In this document: positions 46,777-55,246 of the stretch, in pieces
Layout of the letters: every line of letters begins with the position of its first letter
Numbering within the stretch: the first letter of the stretch is position 1
Assembly: GCA_017306415.1 (NCBI GenBank)
Contig: JAFKIL010000001.1
Coordinates: 620,001 to 684,000 of the forward strand
Origin: Microbacterium sp.
GTDB lineage: Bacteria; Actinomycetota; Actinomycetes; Actinomycetales; Microbacteriaceae
DNA length: 64,000 nt
Direction: 5' to 3'
The notes under the pieces: model-generated
Database searches by the model: none
Told to the model about the DNA's origin: nothing
The model's input: only the letters and a program-made list of their open reading frames with translations
Translations under genes and position numbers: made by a program

Positions 46777-47787
46777 TCAGTATTCGAACACGAGTCGCGC
46801 GAGCACCTTGCCGGACAGCACCTCGGCGATGGCGTCGTTGACCTGGTCCAGCCGGCGGGGCTCGGCGATGATCTTCGTGCGGCCTGCCGCGTGGAGCGCG
46901 AACACCTCGGCGAGATCCTGACGGGTGCCGACGATCGACCCGATGATGGAGATCCCCTTCAGGACCGTCTCGAAGATCGAGACCGTCATCTCCTGGTCCG
47001 CTGGGAGCGCCACGCAGATGAGCCGGCCCCCGCGGTTGAGCGAGGCGAAGGCCTGCTCGAAGACGCGCGGCGACGCGGCCAGCACGAGGGCGACGTCCGC
47101 GCCGCCGAGCGCGCGGATCGCGGCGACCGGGTCGACGGTGGCGGCGTTCACGGTGTGCTCCGCGCCGAGGTCCATGGCGAGGTCGAGCTTCGCGTCCTCC
47201 ACGTCGACGGCGATCACCGATCCGCCCATGATCCGCGCGTATTGGACGGCCAGGTGGCCGAGTCCCCCGATCCCGAAGACCGCCACGCGCTCCGTGGGGA
47301 CGATGGCGGCGACCTTGAGCGCCTTGTAGGTCGTCACGCCGGCGCACGTCAGCGGCGCCGCGTCGAGGGACGAGATCCCGTCGGGGACGGGGACCACGAA
47401 GCGCGCCGCCGCGACCGCGTACTCCGCGAACGCGCCGTCGACCGAGTACCCGCTGTTGTGCTGCTTCTCACAGAGCGTCTCGCGCCCGTCGATGCAGTAG
47501 CGGCACTCGCCGCACGCGTAGCCGAGCCACGGGATCGCCACCCTCTCGCCGACCGTGCGGTCGGTCACGCCGTCGCCGAGCTTCTCGACGATGCCCACGC
47601 CCTCGTGCCCCGGGACGAACGGCGGGTGCGGCTTGACGGGCCAGTCGCCGTGCGCGGCGTGGATGTCGGTGTGACACAGCCCGCAGGTCTCCAGTCGGAT
47701 CAGCACCTCGCCGTGCCCCGGTTCGGGGACCGCGCGGTCCAGGACCTCCAGCGGTGCGGTGAACGACGTGACGACGGCGGCTTTCAT
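46777..47787 (-). CDS. adhP: Zinc-dependent alcohol dehydrogenase (AdhP-like)
   Basis: A 336-residue medium-chain dehydrogenase. Catalytic zinc ligands are in [15 protein letters not shown] (Cys, near residue 38) and PGHEGVG, and the structural zinc cysteines in [15 protein letters not shown] near 95. The NAD motif is [14 protein letters not shown] near 170. It oxidises primary alcohols or reduces aldehydes, as in fermentative or low-oxygen redox balancing. ATG 47787 has a perfect AAGGAG. A GGGAC motif lies 100 bp upstream and an OmpR-type regulator diverges from it. Confidence 0.93.
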   Translation of the reverse strand: MKAAVVTSFTAPLEVLDRAVPEPGHGEVLIRLETCGLCHTDIHAAHGDWPVKPHPPFVPGHEGVGIVEKLGDGVTDRTVGERVAIPWLGYACGECRYCIDGRETLCEKQHNSGYSVDGAFAEYAVAAARFVVPVPDGISSLDAAPLTCAGVTTYKALKVAAIVPTERVAVFGIGGLGHLAVQYARIMGGSVIAVDVEDAKLDLAMDLGAEHTVNAATVDPVAAIRALGGADVALVLAASPRVFEQAFASLNRGGRLICVALPADQEMTVSIFETVLKGISIIGSIVGTRQDLAEVFALHAAGRTKIIAEPRRLDQVNDAIAEVLSGKVLARLVFEY

Positions 47788-47887
47788 GACGACTCCTTCG
47801 AGATGGCCCGTGCAGGACTCGATCAGGGGCAGGTCGCACGGGATGCCCGCCACGACCCGACTCTCCTCCGCCCGACGCCACGGCGAC

Positions 47888-47901
47888 GGGCCCAAGGTCC
47901 C
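47888..47901 (-). promoter_or_regulatory. GGGAC-type (DevR-like) motif upstream of adhP
   Basis: On the minus strand GGGACCTTGGGCCC, identical base for base to the site between mgtA and the metal ATPase gene (60511-60524). The element is 100 bp upstream of adhP. A weaker second copy on the plus strand, GGGACGAATCTTGG (47918-47931), lies 34 bp before the response-regulator start. Confidence 0.55.
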
Positions 47902-47925
47902 GCGCCGCCCGCGTCCTGGGACGAA

Positions 47926-47958
47926 TCTTGGTGACGTCTTGGCGACCCTCTGGTTGAC
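47926..47958 (+). repeat. Three tandem 11-bp repeats, candidate OmpR-type operator
   Basis: TCTTGGTGACG, TCTTGGCGACC and CTCTGGTTGAC follow each other without a gap. OmpR/PhoB-type regulators bind direct repeats at 11-bp spacing. The array lies 7 bp before the response-regulator start and overlaps its probable -10 region (TTGACT, 47954-47959). Confidence 0.6.
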
Positions 47959-47965
47959 TCGGAGC

Positions 47966-48643
47966 GTGGTCTCTCCGGCTGGTGCGCTCCCCCGTGTGCT
48001 GTACGTCGAAGACGACCCCGCGATCGCGGACATGACCATCGAGGTGCTCTCGGAGGTCTACGACGTCGTCCACGTCTCCGACGGCCGCACCGCCGTGACC
48101 CGGGCGCTCGGCGACCGCTTCGACGTCATGGTGATCGACCGGCGGCTGCCGGGTCTGGACGGGATCCAGGTGGTCGAGGCGGTGCGGACGGCGAAAATCA
48201 CCACCCCGATCCTGCTCCTCACCGCGCTCGGCGCGGTCGACGACCGGATCGAGGGCCTGGATGCGGGAGCCAACGACTACCTGGTGAAGCCCTTCGACTA
48301 CGGCGAGCTCCTCGCGCGCATGCGGGCGCTCGTCCGTGGATTCCGCGCCGAAGGACGCCGCCGCGCGCTCGGACAGTGGACCTTCGTGGCGGAGTCGTCG
48401 GCGCTCTTCGGGCCTTCCGGCGAGCGTGTTGCCCTCACCGTCACCGAGACGCGGATGCTGGACGTGCTCGCGGCCAGTCCGGACCACGTCTTCTCGCGCG
48501 ACGAGCTCATGCGCGCGGTCTTCGCGTCCGAGGACGCCCTGAGCTCCGTGGACACGTACGTCCACTACATCCGCCGGAAGACGTCGCCGGAGGTCATCGA
48601 GACCGTTCGCGGTCGGGGCTACCGCGCCGGAGCACCCGCGTGA
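47966..48643 (+). CDS. OmpR/PhoB-family response regulator
   Basis: A 225-residue protein with an N-terminal receiver domain and a C-terminal winged HTH. The acidic pocket (VEDDPA), phosphoacceptor Asp58 in MVIDRRLPG, Thr in LLLTALGA and Lys in YLVKPFDYGEL are all present. The effector domain ends with the usual VDTYVHYIRRKTSPEVIETVRGRGYR. The GTG at 47966 is the best start. Its stop overlaps the kinase start (GTGA). Three 11-bp repeats upstream suggest autoregulation. Confidence 0.93.
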   Translation: MVSPAGALPRVLYVEDDPAIADMTIEVLSEVYDVVHVSDGRTAVTRALGDRFDVMVIDRRLPGLDGIQVVEAVRTAKITTPILLLTALGAVDDRIEGLDAGANDYLVKPFDYGELLARMRALVRGFRAEGRRRALGQWTFVAESSALFGPSGERVALTVTETRMLDVLAASPDHVFSRDELMRAVFASEDALSSVDTYVHYIRRKTSPEVIETVRGRGYRAGAPA

Positions 48644-49623
48644 CCGCCGATCCGCGCGGCAGCCGTGCGAGTCTCGACCGCAGGCGCGTGCAGCGCTCGG
48701 CGATGCGGGTCGGGCTCCTCGTGGGCGCGGCGTCGGCGATCGTGATCACCGCCGGCGTGCTCATCCTCGTCGCGGTGCTGGTGCTCACCGCACGGCCCGA
48801 CGGACGGCCGCGCGGTCCCGGCGACCTCGACGGCGATCGCGTCGTCGTCGACGTCGACCACATCCTGCCCTGGGTGATCGGGCTGGGGATCCTCGGCGTG
48901 GTGCTCCTGGGACTGATCGCGTGGCTCGCTGCCCGGTGGGCGGTACGCCCGCTCACCGCGGCGCTCCAGCTGCAGCGGAACTTCGTCTCGGACGCCGGCC
49001 ACGAGCTGCGCACGCCCCTCACCGCGCTGACGAGCCGCATCCAGATCGTGCAGCGACGGCTCGCGAGGGGCGAGCCGGTCGCGGATGCCATCGTCGAGCT
49101 GCGCCGGGACGCGAAGACGCTCGATGACGTGCTGGCCGACATGCTCCTCACGGCGGAAGGCGGCAGCGCGCCGGACGAGCGCGCCGACGTGGGTGCGTGC
49201 GTGACCGCGGCCGTGCAGACACTGGCCTCGCTCGCGGCGGAGAACCACGTGACCGTCGAGACCCACGTCAGCGGCGGACCGGAAGCACGCATCCCCGCGG
49301 TGACCCTCACGCGGCTGTGCGTCGCACTCCTCGACAACGCGATCGGACATACCCGCACGGGGACCCGGGTCGCGGTGCGCGCGCACCGCAGCGGCCACGT
49401 CGTGGAGATCCGGGTCGTCGATTCCGGTGACGGCATCTCCGCACGGGACGCCGACCGGATCTTCGAGCGGTTCGCCCGCGGTGCGGAATCCGGCAAGCGC
49501 CGCGGCTTCGGGCTCGGGCTCGCACTCGTGCGGGAGGCGGCAACCCGCTACGGCGGCTCCGTGCGCATCGAGGAGACGTCGACGTCGGGGACGACCTTCC
49601 TGCTCGCGCTCCCCGCGGCGTGA
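48640..49623 (+). CDS. Sensor histidine kinase
   Basis: A 327-residue membrane kinase. Two helices (about residues 23-48 and 72-98) flank a short extracytoplasmic loop of about 23 residues rich in Arg and Asp, too small for a classical sensor fold. The catalytic His121 is in SDAGHELRTPLTAL, N-box LLDNAIGHT near 236, G1 DSGDGI, F-box IFERFARG and G2 GFGLGLAL. The small loop suggests sensing in or near the membrane. It converges on the electron-transfer module with a 2-bp gap. Confidence 0.93.
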   Translation: MTADPRGSRASLDRRRVQRSAMRVGLLVGAASAIVITAGVLILVAVLVLTARPDGRPRGPGDLDGDRVVVDVDHILPWVIGLGILGVVLLGLIAWLAARWAVRPLTAALQLQRNFVSDAGHELRTPLTALTSRIQIVQRRLARGEPVADAIVELRRDAKTLDDVLADMLLTAEGGSAPDERADVGACVTAAVQTLASLAAENHVTVETHVSGGPEARIPAVTLTRLCVALLDNAIGHTRTGTRVAVRAHRSGHVVEIRVVDSGDGISARDADRIFERFARGAESGKRRGFGLGLALVREAATRYGGSVRIEETSTSGTTFLLALPAA

Positions 49624-49625
49624 CG

Positions 49626-50420
49626 TCAGGCCGCCGTGGCCACCGCGACCTCGACACCCGAGATCCAGCGCCGCACCGCGCCCTCCCCGGTCACGAGCAG
49701 ACCCGAGGTGACCGGCGCGGCCGAGATCCAGGACAGGTCGCGGCCCGCCACGACCGCGGCCGTCGCCCAGACGTCCGCCGCGGTGAGATCCGGCGCGATG
49801 ACGGTGGCGCTGCGCACGCCGCGGGCGGGGACGCCCATCCGCGGGTCGACGATGTGCGCGCCGCGCTCCGCGGTGCCGGAGGTCGCGACGGCGCCGTCGC
49901 GCACGTCCACGGTGGCGAGCACCTCTCCGGGGTGGTCCGGGTCGGCGATGCCGACGTGCCAGGTCCACTCCGACCCCGGCGCCGTGCGCAGGCGCATGTC
50001 GCCCCCCACTCCGATGCCGACGGCGACGATGCCGGGCACCTCCATGAGCGGCGCAAGGTGATGCGCGCTGGCCCGCTCGACGGCCCAGCCCTTCACGTAC
50101 CCGGTGGGATCGAACCAGCCGCGCCAGTGGGCGGAGAACATCCCCCGCGTCGCGAGGGCCGCTTCTTCGCACGCGCGCGCGACCTCGCCGACCCACGGGT
50201 CGGCCGCGTCGATGGCGAGCTCGCCCCGGCGGATCCGCGAGACGTCCGAGTCGTCGCGGAATGGGGAGAAGACGCGCTCCACCTCACGGAGCTCGGCGAA
50301 GCAGGCGGCGACCGCGGCCTCCGCCTCGCCCGAGTCGCAGGACGCGCCGACGACGTGGATGCTGGCCGCCGTCCCCATCAGGTGCTCGACCCAGGCGCGG
50401 CGCGCGTGTCCGGCGCTCAT
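49626..50420 (-). CDS. apbE: FAD:protein FMN transferase
   Basis: A 264-residue ApbE that attaches FMN covalently to Thr in FMN-binding proteins using FAD. Conserved features are VFSPFRDDSDVSRI near 50, the GYVKGWAVERA motif near 115, TSGTAER near 175 and HIVDPRMG near 188, with a late ADVWATAAVV. No signal peptide or lipobox is seen, so it may act inside the cell or be exported by an unseen signal. Its start overlaps the stop of the FMN-binding protein (ATGA), which is its evident substrate. Confidence 0.9.
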   Translation of the reverse strand: MSAGHARRAWVEHLMGTAASIHVVGASCDSGEAEAAVAACFAELREVERVFSPFRDDSDVSRIRRGELAIDAADPWVGEVARACEEAALATRGMFSAHWRGWFDPTGYVKGWAVERASAHHLAPLMEVPGIVAVGIGVGGDMRLRTAPGSEWTWHVGIADPDHPGEVLATVDVRDGAVATSGTAERGAHIVDPRMGVPARGVRSATVIAPDLTAADVWATAAVVAGRDLSWISAAPVTSGLLVTGEGAVRRWISGVEVAVATAA

Positions 50421-50950
50421 TGCGCGGCCTGATCCAGCGCGGACTGAAGGGACTGGAGATATCCGCCGCTCGTGTAGGTGGCTCCCGAGATCATGTCGAT
50501 CTGGGCGCTCTGAGCCGAGATCGTCTCGGACACCAGCTGCGGGAGAGCCTGCTGGTTGATCTCGGCGTCCCGGCCGCTGCCGTTGGGATACTGCGGCACG
50601 TCGACCGCCGTGATCTTCCCGCCGCTGACCGTGACCTTGACCTGCACAGCGCCGTACGCGGTATCGACGGCCTGACCGGTGTAGGCGCCGTCCTTGAGCC
50701 CCGACGAGTTGCCGGAGGTGCCGGTGCTGCCGCCCGTCGTGCCGGTGCTGGCCCCGGACCCGCTCGTACCCTGGGTCGTCGTCCCGCTCGTCCCGGTCGT
50801 GCCGCTGGTGCCGCCGGTGCCGCTGGACGTCGTGCCGGTCCCCGTCGCTGTCGACGACAGCGGGACCGCCTCGCCGAGCGAGGTGCGGTAGCTGAACAGC
50901 AGGACGAGCCCGCTCAGGGTGGCGAGTGCGCCGTAGACGATCTTCTTCAT
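50417..50950 (-). CDS. FMN-binding domain protein (flavinylation target)
   Basis: A 177-residue protein with one N-terminal membrane helix (residues 5-20), a Ser/Thr/Gly-rich linker of about 55 residues (positions about 35-87), and a C-terminal FMN-binding domain. The flavinylation site is D-M-I-S-G-A-T, with Thr158 as the acceptor, exactly the D-x-x-(S/T)-G-A-T consensus used by ApbE. CAGGAGCC precedes the ATG. It sits between the ferric-reductase-like enzyme and apbE, so it should carry electrons on the outer face of the membrane. Confidence 0.92.
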   Translation of the reverse strand: MKKIVYGALATLSGLVLLFSYRTSLGEAVPLSSTATGTGTTSSGTGGTSGTTGTSGTTTQGTSGSGASTGTTGGSTGTSGNSSGLKDGAYTGQAVDTAYGAVQVKVTVSGGKITAVDVPQYPNGSGRDAEINQQALPQLVSETISAQSAQIDMISGATYTSGGYLQSLQSALDQAAQ

Positions 50951-50962
50951 GTCGGCTCCTGG

Positions 50963-52390
50963 CTAGACGGTGAATGCTTCGCTGTGGATGCGGCTGTCGT
51001 CGACGCCTGCCGCGCGCAGATCGGTGCGGACGGCGTCCATCCATGGGATCGGACCGCACAGGAAGACGTCGTACTCCTCGAGGTCGGGGGCCAGATGGCG
51101 GATCAGGTCGGGACCTGCCCACGCGCCGTGAGTCGCGGGCAGCCAGGTCGCGCCCGACCCGCCGCGCCGCCCGTTGAGCGTGAAGTGGCGCAGTCCCCGT
51201 TCGCGAGCGAGCCGCTGGATCTCTCGCAGCCGCATGCCGTCGCGATCGTCATGGTCGCGCGTGACGAGCGTGGCCTCACCCGGGCCGTATTCCTCGGACT
51301 CCAGCAGGGCGACCAGCGGGCCGACGCCTGCTCCTGCGCCCAGCATGAGGAGCTTGCGTCCGGTGCGGACGTCGCCGGTCATGTGGCCGTAGGGGCCTTC
51401 GAACAGCACGCGCGTGCCCCTGCGCAGCCGGCTCAGCCGGCGGGTGCCGTCGCCCACGATCCGGGCGGCGACCACCAGTTCATCGCCGATCGGGGCGCCG
51501 GCCAGCGAGAGCGGGTGGCCGCGGGTCCACCCCGGGCCGTCCAGGAAGCGCCACACGAAGAACTGTCCGGGCTTCGCATCCAGGCGGTGCAGTCCGCGGC
51601 CGCGCATCCGCACCGCCACGCCGCGCTTCCCGTCGGCCGACACCGACGTCACCCTGAGGTCGTGACGACGGGAGCGCCACAGCGGCACCACTACGCGGAA
51701 CACGACGACGGACGCCGCCACCACGGCCCACAGGGTCCACCAGTAGACGGTCGCGGCCGGGTTCGCGATGAAGTCCGCGCCCGTCCAGAGCATGTGCGGG
51801 ATCGCGAGGCCGACGCCGAGGTAGCCGTAGAGGTGCAGCAGGTGCCACGACTCGTAGCGCAGCTTGCGTCGCGCGCGCCGGATCGAGGTGACCACCACCA
51901 TGACGAGCAGGCCGGTCCCCGCGGTGGCCAGCAGCATCCCGGGGTAGTCCCACACGAACTGCCAGAGCTGCACGAAGGGGTTGATCGCGGCCTGCGCCGC
52001 ATAGCCGGCGACCAGCAGCACGATGTGCGCCATCAGCAGCCAGAAGGACCAGAATCCGACGAACCGGTGCAGCCGCGTGATGCCGTCGCGGCCGAAGCCC
52101 TTCTCGAACAGCGGGATGCGGGCCATCAGCAGCACCTGATACAGCAGCAGGTTCGCCGACACGAGGCCCGTGAGCCGGCCCAGGGTGTTGAGCGTGTCGG
52201 CGTTGAACGCGAACAGCGACTGGATGCCCGCACCGCCCACCCACAGCGCGACGACGAACAGGCTCGTGAGCCAGATGACGGCGGTCGCGGCGAGGCGCCA
52301 CGCTCCACGCCGCGACCGGGGACGGTCGACGGGCACGAGGGGCGCGGCGTCGCCTCGGGCGGGTGCGGTCCTCGCTGCGAGTGAGCTCAT
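50963..52390 (-). CDS. Ferric-reductase-like transmembrane oxidoreductase (FAD/NAD type)
   Basis: A 475-residue fusion of a six-helix ferric-reductase-like membrane domain (residues about 30-225) with an FNR-type FAD/NAD domain. Heme-ligand histidines are visible in LHRFVGFW, MAHIVLL, SWHLLHLYG and AIPHML. The FAD motif is HPLSLAG near 297, and NAD motifs are LGAGAGVGPLVALL near 350 and CGPIPWMD near 450. It should pass electrons from cytoplasmic NADH across the membrane to the flavinylated protein 12 bp downstream. A GGGAC half-site lies 30 bp upstream. Confidence 0.9.
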   Translation of the reverse strand: MSSLAARTAPARGDAAPLVPVDRPRSRRGAWRLAATAVIWLTSLFVVALWVGGAGIQSLFAFNADTLNTLGRLTGLVSANLLLYQVLLMARIPLFEKGFGRDGITRLHRFVGFWSFWLLMAHIVLLVAGYAAQAAINPFVQLWQFVWDYPGMLLATAGTGLLVMVVVTSIRRARRKLRYESWHLLHLYGYLGVGLAIPHMLWTGADFIANPAATVYWWTLWAVVAASVVVFRVVVPLWRSRRHDLRVTSVSADGKRGVAVRMRGRGLHRLDAKPGQFFVWRFLDGPGWTRGHPLSLAGAPIGDELVVAARIVGDGTRRLSRLRRGTRVLFEGPYGHMTGDVRTGRKLLMLGAGAGVGPLVALLESEEYGPGEATLVTRDHDDRDGMRLREIQRLARERGLRHFTLNGRRGGSGATWLPATHGAWAGPDLIRHLAPDLEEYDVFLCGPIPWMDAVRTDLRAAGVDDSRIHSEAFTV

Positions 52391-52420
52391 GACCCCATGG
52401 TGGGGTGGCCGCTTTGAGAT

Positions 52421-52434
52421 GGGACCAAGAATGC
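52421..52434 (+). promoter_or_regulatory. GGGAC-type motif (partial) upstream of the electron-transfer operon
   Basis: GGGACCAAGAATGC keeps the left half of the motif found elsewhere (GGGACCAA) but not the right half. It lies 30 bp before the reductase start. Confidence 0.35.
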
Positions 52435-52496
52435 GGCATCCTCAGCAATCGCATAGGAACCGCATCACTTTCCCCGCCGCCACGGAGCCGCGCCGA

Positions 52497-53744
52497 TCAC
52501 CGTCGCAGGCGCAGGGACACCAGCCGGACGGCCAGGCCGAGCGCCATCACCGCGACGCCCCCGACGACGGCCGTGACGGGCAATGCGGCGGCGAGCACGA
52601 CGCATCCGAGGGCACCGAGCGCATTCGCCCAGCGCGGCATCCTCCGGCGCGCACGGCTCTGCGTGATCGCGGCGGCGTTCGCCGTGAAGTAGTACAGCAG
52701 CACCCCGAAGGACGAGAACCCGATGGCGTTGCGGAGGTCGACCACGAGCACCAGGACGCAGACGACGGCGATGAGGACGTAGTGCGCGCAATGGGGCACC
52801 CGGTAGCGCGGATGCACGGCGGCGAACCAGTGCGGCAGATCGCGTTCGCGCGCCATGGCCAGGGTGGTCCGCCCGATTCCCGCCATGAGCGCCAGGAGCG
52901 CGCCGCTCGCGGCCAGCGCAGCACCGGCCGCGACGACGGGACCCGTCCACGCCCATCCGCCGGCCGCGGCCGTCTGCGCGAGCGGAGCGGACGCGGACGC
53001 GAGCGCCCGTGGCCCGAGGACGCCGAGCGTGAGGACCGCCACGCCGAGGTAGACGAGCAGGGCCACGCTCAGCGAGATCGTGATGGCGCGCGGGATCGTG
53101 CGCGCCGGCTCCCGCACCTCCTCCCCCATCGTCGCGATCCGCGCGTAGCCGGCGAAGGCGAAGAAGAGCAGTCCCGCCGCCTGCAGCACGCCGTACGGGC
53201 CGTGAGGCACCCATTCGAGAGGTGGGACCGCGGTGAATCGTCCCGACGCCGCGCCGGCGACCGCGACGAGGGCGAGCACCGCCAGCGAGCACGCCACGAT
53301 GATCCTGGTCGCGGTCGCCGTGCGCGACACGCCCAGCGCGTCGATCAGGCCAACGGCGAGCACGACGACGACCGCGACCGGCCGCGACCACCCGGCGGGC
53401 GCGACGTACACCGCGACGGTGGTCGCCATGGCCGCGCAGCTCGCGGTCTTCCCGAACACGAAGCCCCATCCGGCGAAGAACCCCCACCACGGGCCGAGGC
53501 GCTCCCTGCCGTAGACGTACGTGCCGCCCGACGTCGGGTACTGCGCGGCGAGCTGTGCCGAGGCCAGCGCGTTGCACCATGCCACGAGCGCAGCGATCGC
53601 GAGGGCCAGGACGAGAGCGCTGCCGGCAGCCCCGGCGGCGGGCGCGAAGACGCTGAAGACGCCCGCGCCGATCATCGATCCCAGCCCGATCGCGACCGCG
53701 TCGGTCGTTCCCAGCCGCCTCGCGAGGCGACCGTCGGATGTCAC
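52497..53744 (-). CDS. APC-family amino-acid permease
   Basis: A 415-residue transporter of about 12 helices. The TM1 motif AIGLGSMIGAGVFSVFAPAAG is the glycine-rich substrate-binding region of the APC family, and TM6 reads FFAFAGYARIATMGEEV. It resembles YjeH/CycA-type members. The GTG at 53744 is used. It has no close functional partner here. No GGGAC motif was found before it. Confidence 0.88.
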   Translation of the reverse strand: MTSDGRLARRLGTTDAVAIGLGSMIGAGVFSVFAPAAGAAGSALVLALAIAALVAWCNALASAQLAAQYPTSGGTYVYGRERLGPWWGFFAGWGFVFGKTASCAAMATTVAVYVAPAGWSRPVAVVVVLAVGLIDALGVSRTATATRIIVACSLAVLALVAVAGAASGRFTAVPPLEWVPHGPYGVLQAAGLLFFAFAGYARIATMGEEVREPARTIPRAITISLSVALLVYLGVAVLTLGVLGPRALASASAPLAQTAAAGGWAWTGPVVAAGAALAASGALLALMAGIGRTTLAMARERDLPHWFAAVHPRYRVPHCAHYVLIAVVCVLVLVVDLRNAIGFSSFGVLLYYFTANAAAITQSRARRRMPRWANALGALGCVVLAAALPVTAVVGGVAVMALGLAVRLVSLRLRR

Positions 53745-53855
53745 GCCGACACCGCGCTCGGCCGGTGGCGATGCTGGACGTGGGGGCAGCTCTTCTCGGC
53801 GCGCACGACGTCAACGCTAGGGGCAGTCGGAGACCGACCGCCAGGTCCGGATCGA

Positions 53856-54350
53856 CTACATCGCCGCCGGGACGGCGCTCTCGCGCTGGTCGGCTTTCTC
53901 CCGAGGCTCGTGCGCCACCGGATGCGGATGGACGATCAGCACCGGGCAATGGGCGTACTCGGCGCACGCGCTGCTGACCGATCCGAGGAGCAGGCCGGCG
54001 AATCCCCCGTGACCGCGACTGCCCAGCACGAGCATCGATGCGTGCGCACTCGCGGCGATCAGGCGCTTGGCGGCGGGACCGTTGGTGACCGAGATCGTGA
54101 GGTCGTCGGGGACCTCGTCGCCGAAGACGACCGTCACCGCGTCGTGGACGATCTGCCTCGCGTCCTCTTCGGGAGACCACCCCGCGACGCCGGCGTAGTC
54201 CATGAGTCCGGGATAGATCCAGGTGATCATGATCTCGATCGGCGCGCCCAGCGCTCCCGCGAGCCGCTTGGCGTAGGTGAGGGCGGCGATCGACGACGGC
54301 GAGCCGTCGATCCCGACGAGGATCGGTTCGTTCGATGTGAGGGTGTCCAT
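53856..54350 (-). CDS. Universal stress protein
   Basis: A 164-residue single-domain UspA protein. The ATP-binding loop GSRGHGGFAGLLLGSVS (near residue 110) matches G-x2-G-x9-G-S/T, and the N-terminus has PILVGIDGSPSS. ATP-binding USPs of this type are markers of hypoxia and growth arrest in actinobacteria. A GGGAC-type motif lies 34 bp upstream, sharing the gap with the BON gene. A second USP with an identical loop lies at the right edge. Confidence 0.94.
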   Translation of the reverse strand: MDTLTSNEPILVGIDGSPSSIAALTYAKRLAGALGAPIEIMITWIYPGLMDYAGVAGWSPEEDARQIVHDAVTVVFGDEVPDDLTISVTNGPAAKRLIAASAHASMLVLGSRGHGGFAGLLLGSVSSACAEYAHCPVLIVHPHPVAHEPREKADQRESAVPAAM

Positions 54351-54384
54351 GCCCTCATGGTCTCGTTGCGCCGATCGAGGGCGG

Positions 54385-54398
54385 GGGACGAAAGTCAC
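54385..54398. promoter_or_regulatory. GGGAC-type motif upstream of the USP gene
   Basis: GGGACGAAAGTCAC, the same 14 bases as at 57809-57822. On the minus strand it reads GTGACTTTCGTCCC, which closely follows the core of the DosR/DevR box. Confidence 0.6.
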
Positions 54399-54439
54399 AC
54401 GGGATCAGCCTGGGGCGCGCCGCGATCCCGCATGGCGAC

Positions 54440-54453
54440 GGGACCAAAGACCT
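54440..54453. promoter_or_regulatory. GGGAC-type motif upstream of the BON gene
   Basis: GGGACCAAAGACCT, 75 bp before the BON-protein start. Confidence 0.55.
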
Positions 54454-54528
54454 CGCCGGCGCGGCGCGATCCGCGCATCGTCGAGGTGAGCGCGCAGCGC
54501 GCGCGGAACGAGAGAAGCGAGGACGAAG

Positions 54529-55194
54529 ATGAGCATTGCAACAGACAGCGATCTGCAGATCCAGGCCGCCGTCCAGGCCGAGCTCGAGTGGACGCCGGAC
54601 GTGGATGCCGCCGGCATCGGCGTCGCCGTCGAGGACGGAGCGGTGACGCTCACGGGCGAGGTCGACAACTACGCGGAGCGCCTCGCTGCGAAGCACGCCG
54701 CGCTGCGCCTGCGCGGGGTGCGGGCCGTCGTCGACGCGATGTCCGTGCACCCGAGGTCGGCCGCCATCGCCACCGAGACGGACATCGCCAAGGAGGTCGA
54801 GCGCGCTCTGCGCACGGCCGTGAATGTTCCGGCGACCGTCCAGGCGACACTCGACGGTCATCACGTGACGCTGACGGGCGAGGTCCAGTGGGACTTCCAA
54901 AGGGTGGCGGCCAAGCGCGCCGTCCAGTACCTGCGCGGCGTGTACAGCGTGAACAACATGATCACGCTCACCGCGCGGCCGTCCGCGGAGGACGCCGAGG
55001 AGCGCATCAAGAAGGCGATCACCCGCAATGCGCAACTCGACGCGACGTCGATCGAGGTGTCCGCGAAGGGCAACACCGTGACCCTGACGGGCTCGGTCGC
55101 CTCGTGGGCGGAGCGCCGGCAGGCCGAGCGCGCCGCCTGGGCGTCGCCGCACGTCACGGATGTGGTGAACCGGATCCAGGTCCGGCCCTTCTGA
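54529..55194 (+). CDS. Three-BON-domain protein
   Basis: A 221-residue soluble protein made of three BON domains (about residues 5-73, 80-150, 153-221), each with the core VxLxGEVxxxxxRxxAxxAxxxxxGVxxVxNxI. No signal peptide or lipobox, so it is cytoplasmic or membrane-associated rather than the periplasmic OsmY kind. BON domains bind phospholipid. In actinobacteria such proteins accompany dormancy genes. AGCGAGGAC precedes the ATG. It diverges from the USP gene, both having GGGAC motifs. Confidence 0.92.
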   Translation: MSIATDSDLQIQAAVQAELEWTPDVDAAGIGVAVEDGAVTLTGEVDNYAERLAAKHAALRLRGVRAVVDAMSVHPRSAAIATETDIAKEVERALRTAVNVPATVQATLDGHHVTLTGEVQWDFQRVAAKRAVQYLRGVYSVNNMITLTARPSAEDAEERIKKAITRNAQLDATSIEVSAKGNTVTLTGSVASWAERRQAERAAWASPHVTDVVNRIQVRPF

Positions 55195-55220
55195 GTCCCG
55201 GGGGCGGGGGCGACCGGGAC
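55195..55220. terminator. Hairpin between convergent BON and erythromycin-esterase-family genes
   Basis: GTCCCGG and CCGGGAC are a perfect 7-bp stem around a G-rich loop, directly after the BON stop codon. There is no T-run. Confidence 0.45.
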
Positions 55221-55246
55221 TGTGCACCCGGGCGCCTCCGCCTTCG

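Noticed and set aside
50690-50900. A minisatellite in the FMN-binding gene
   Set aside because: The degenerate GGT/ACC-like repeats encode a Ser/Thr/Gly linker in frame and have no fixed unit, so they are low-complexity coding sequence.
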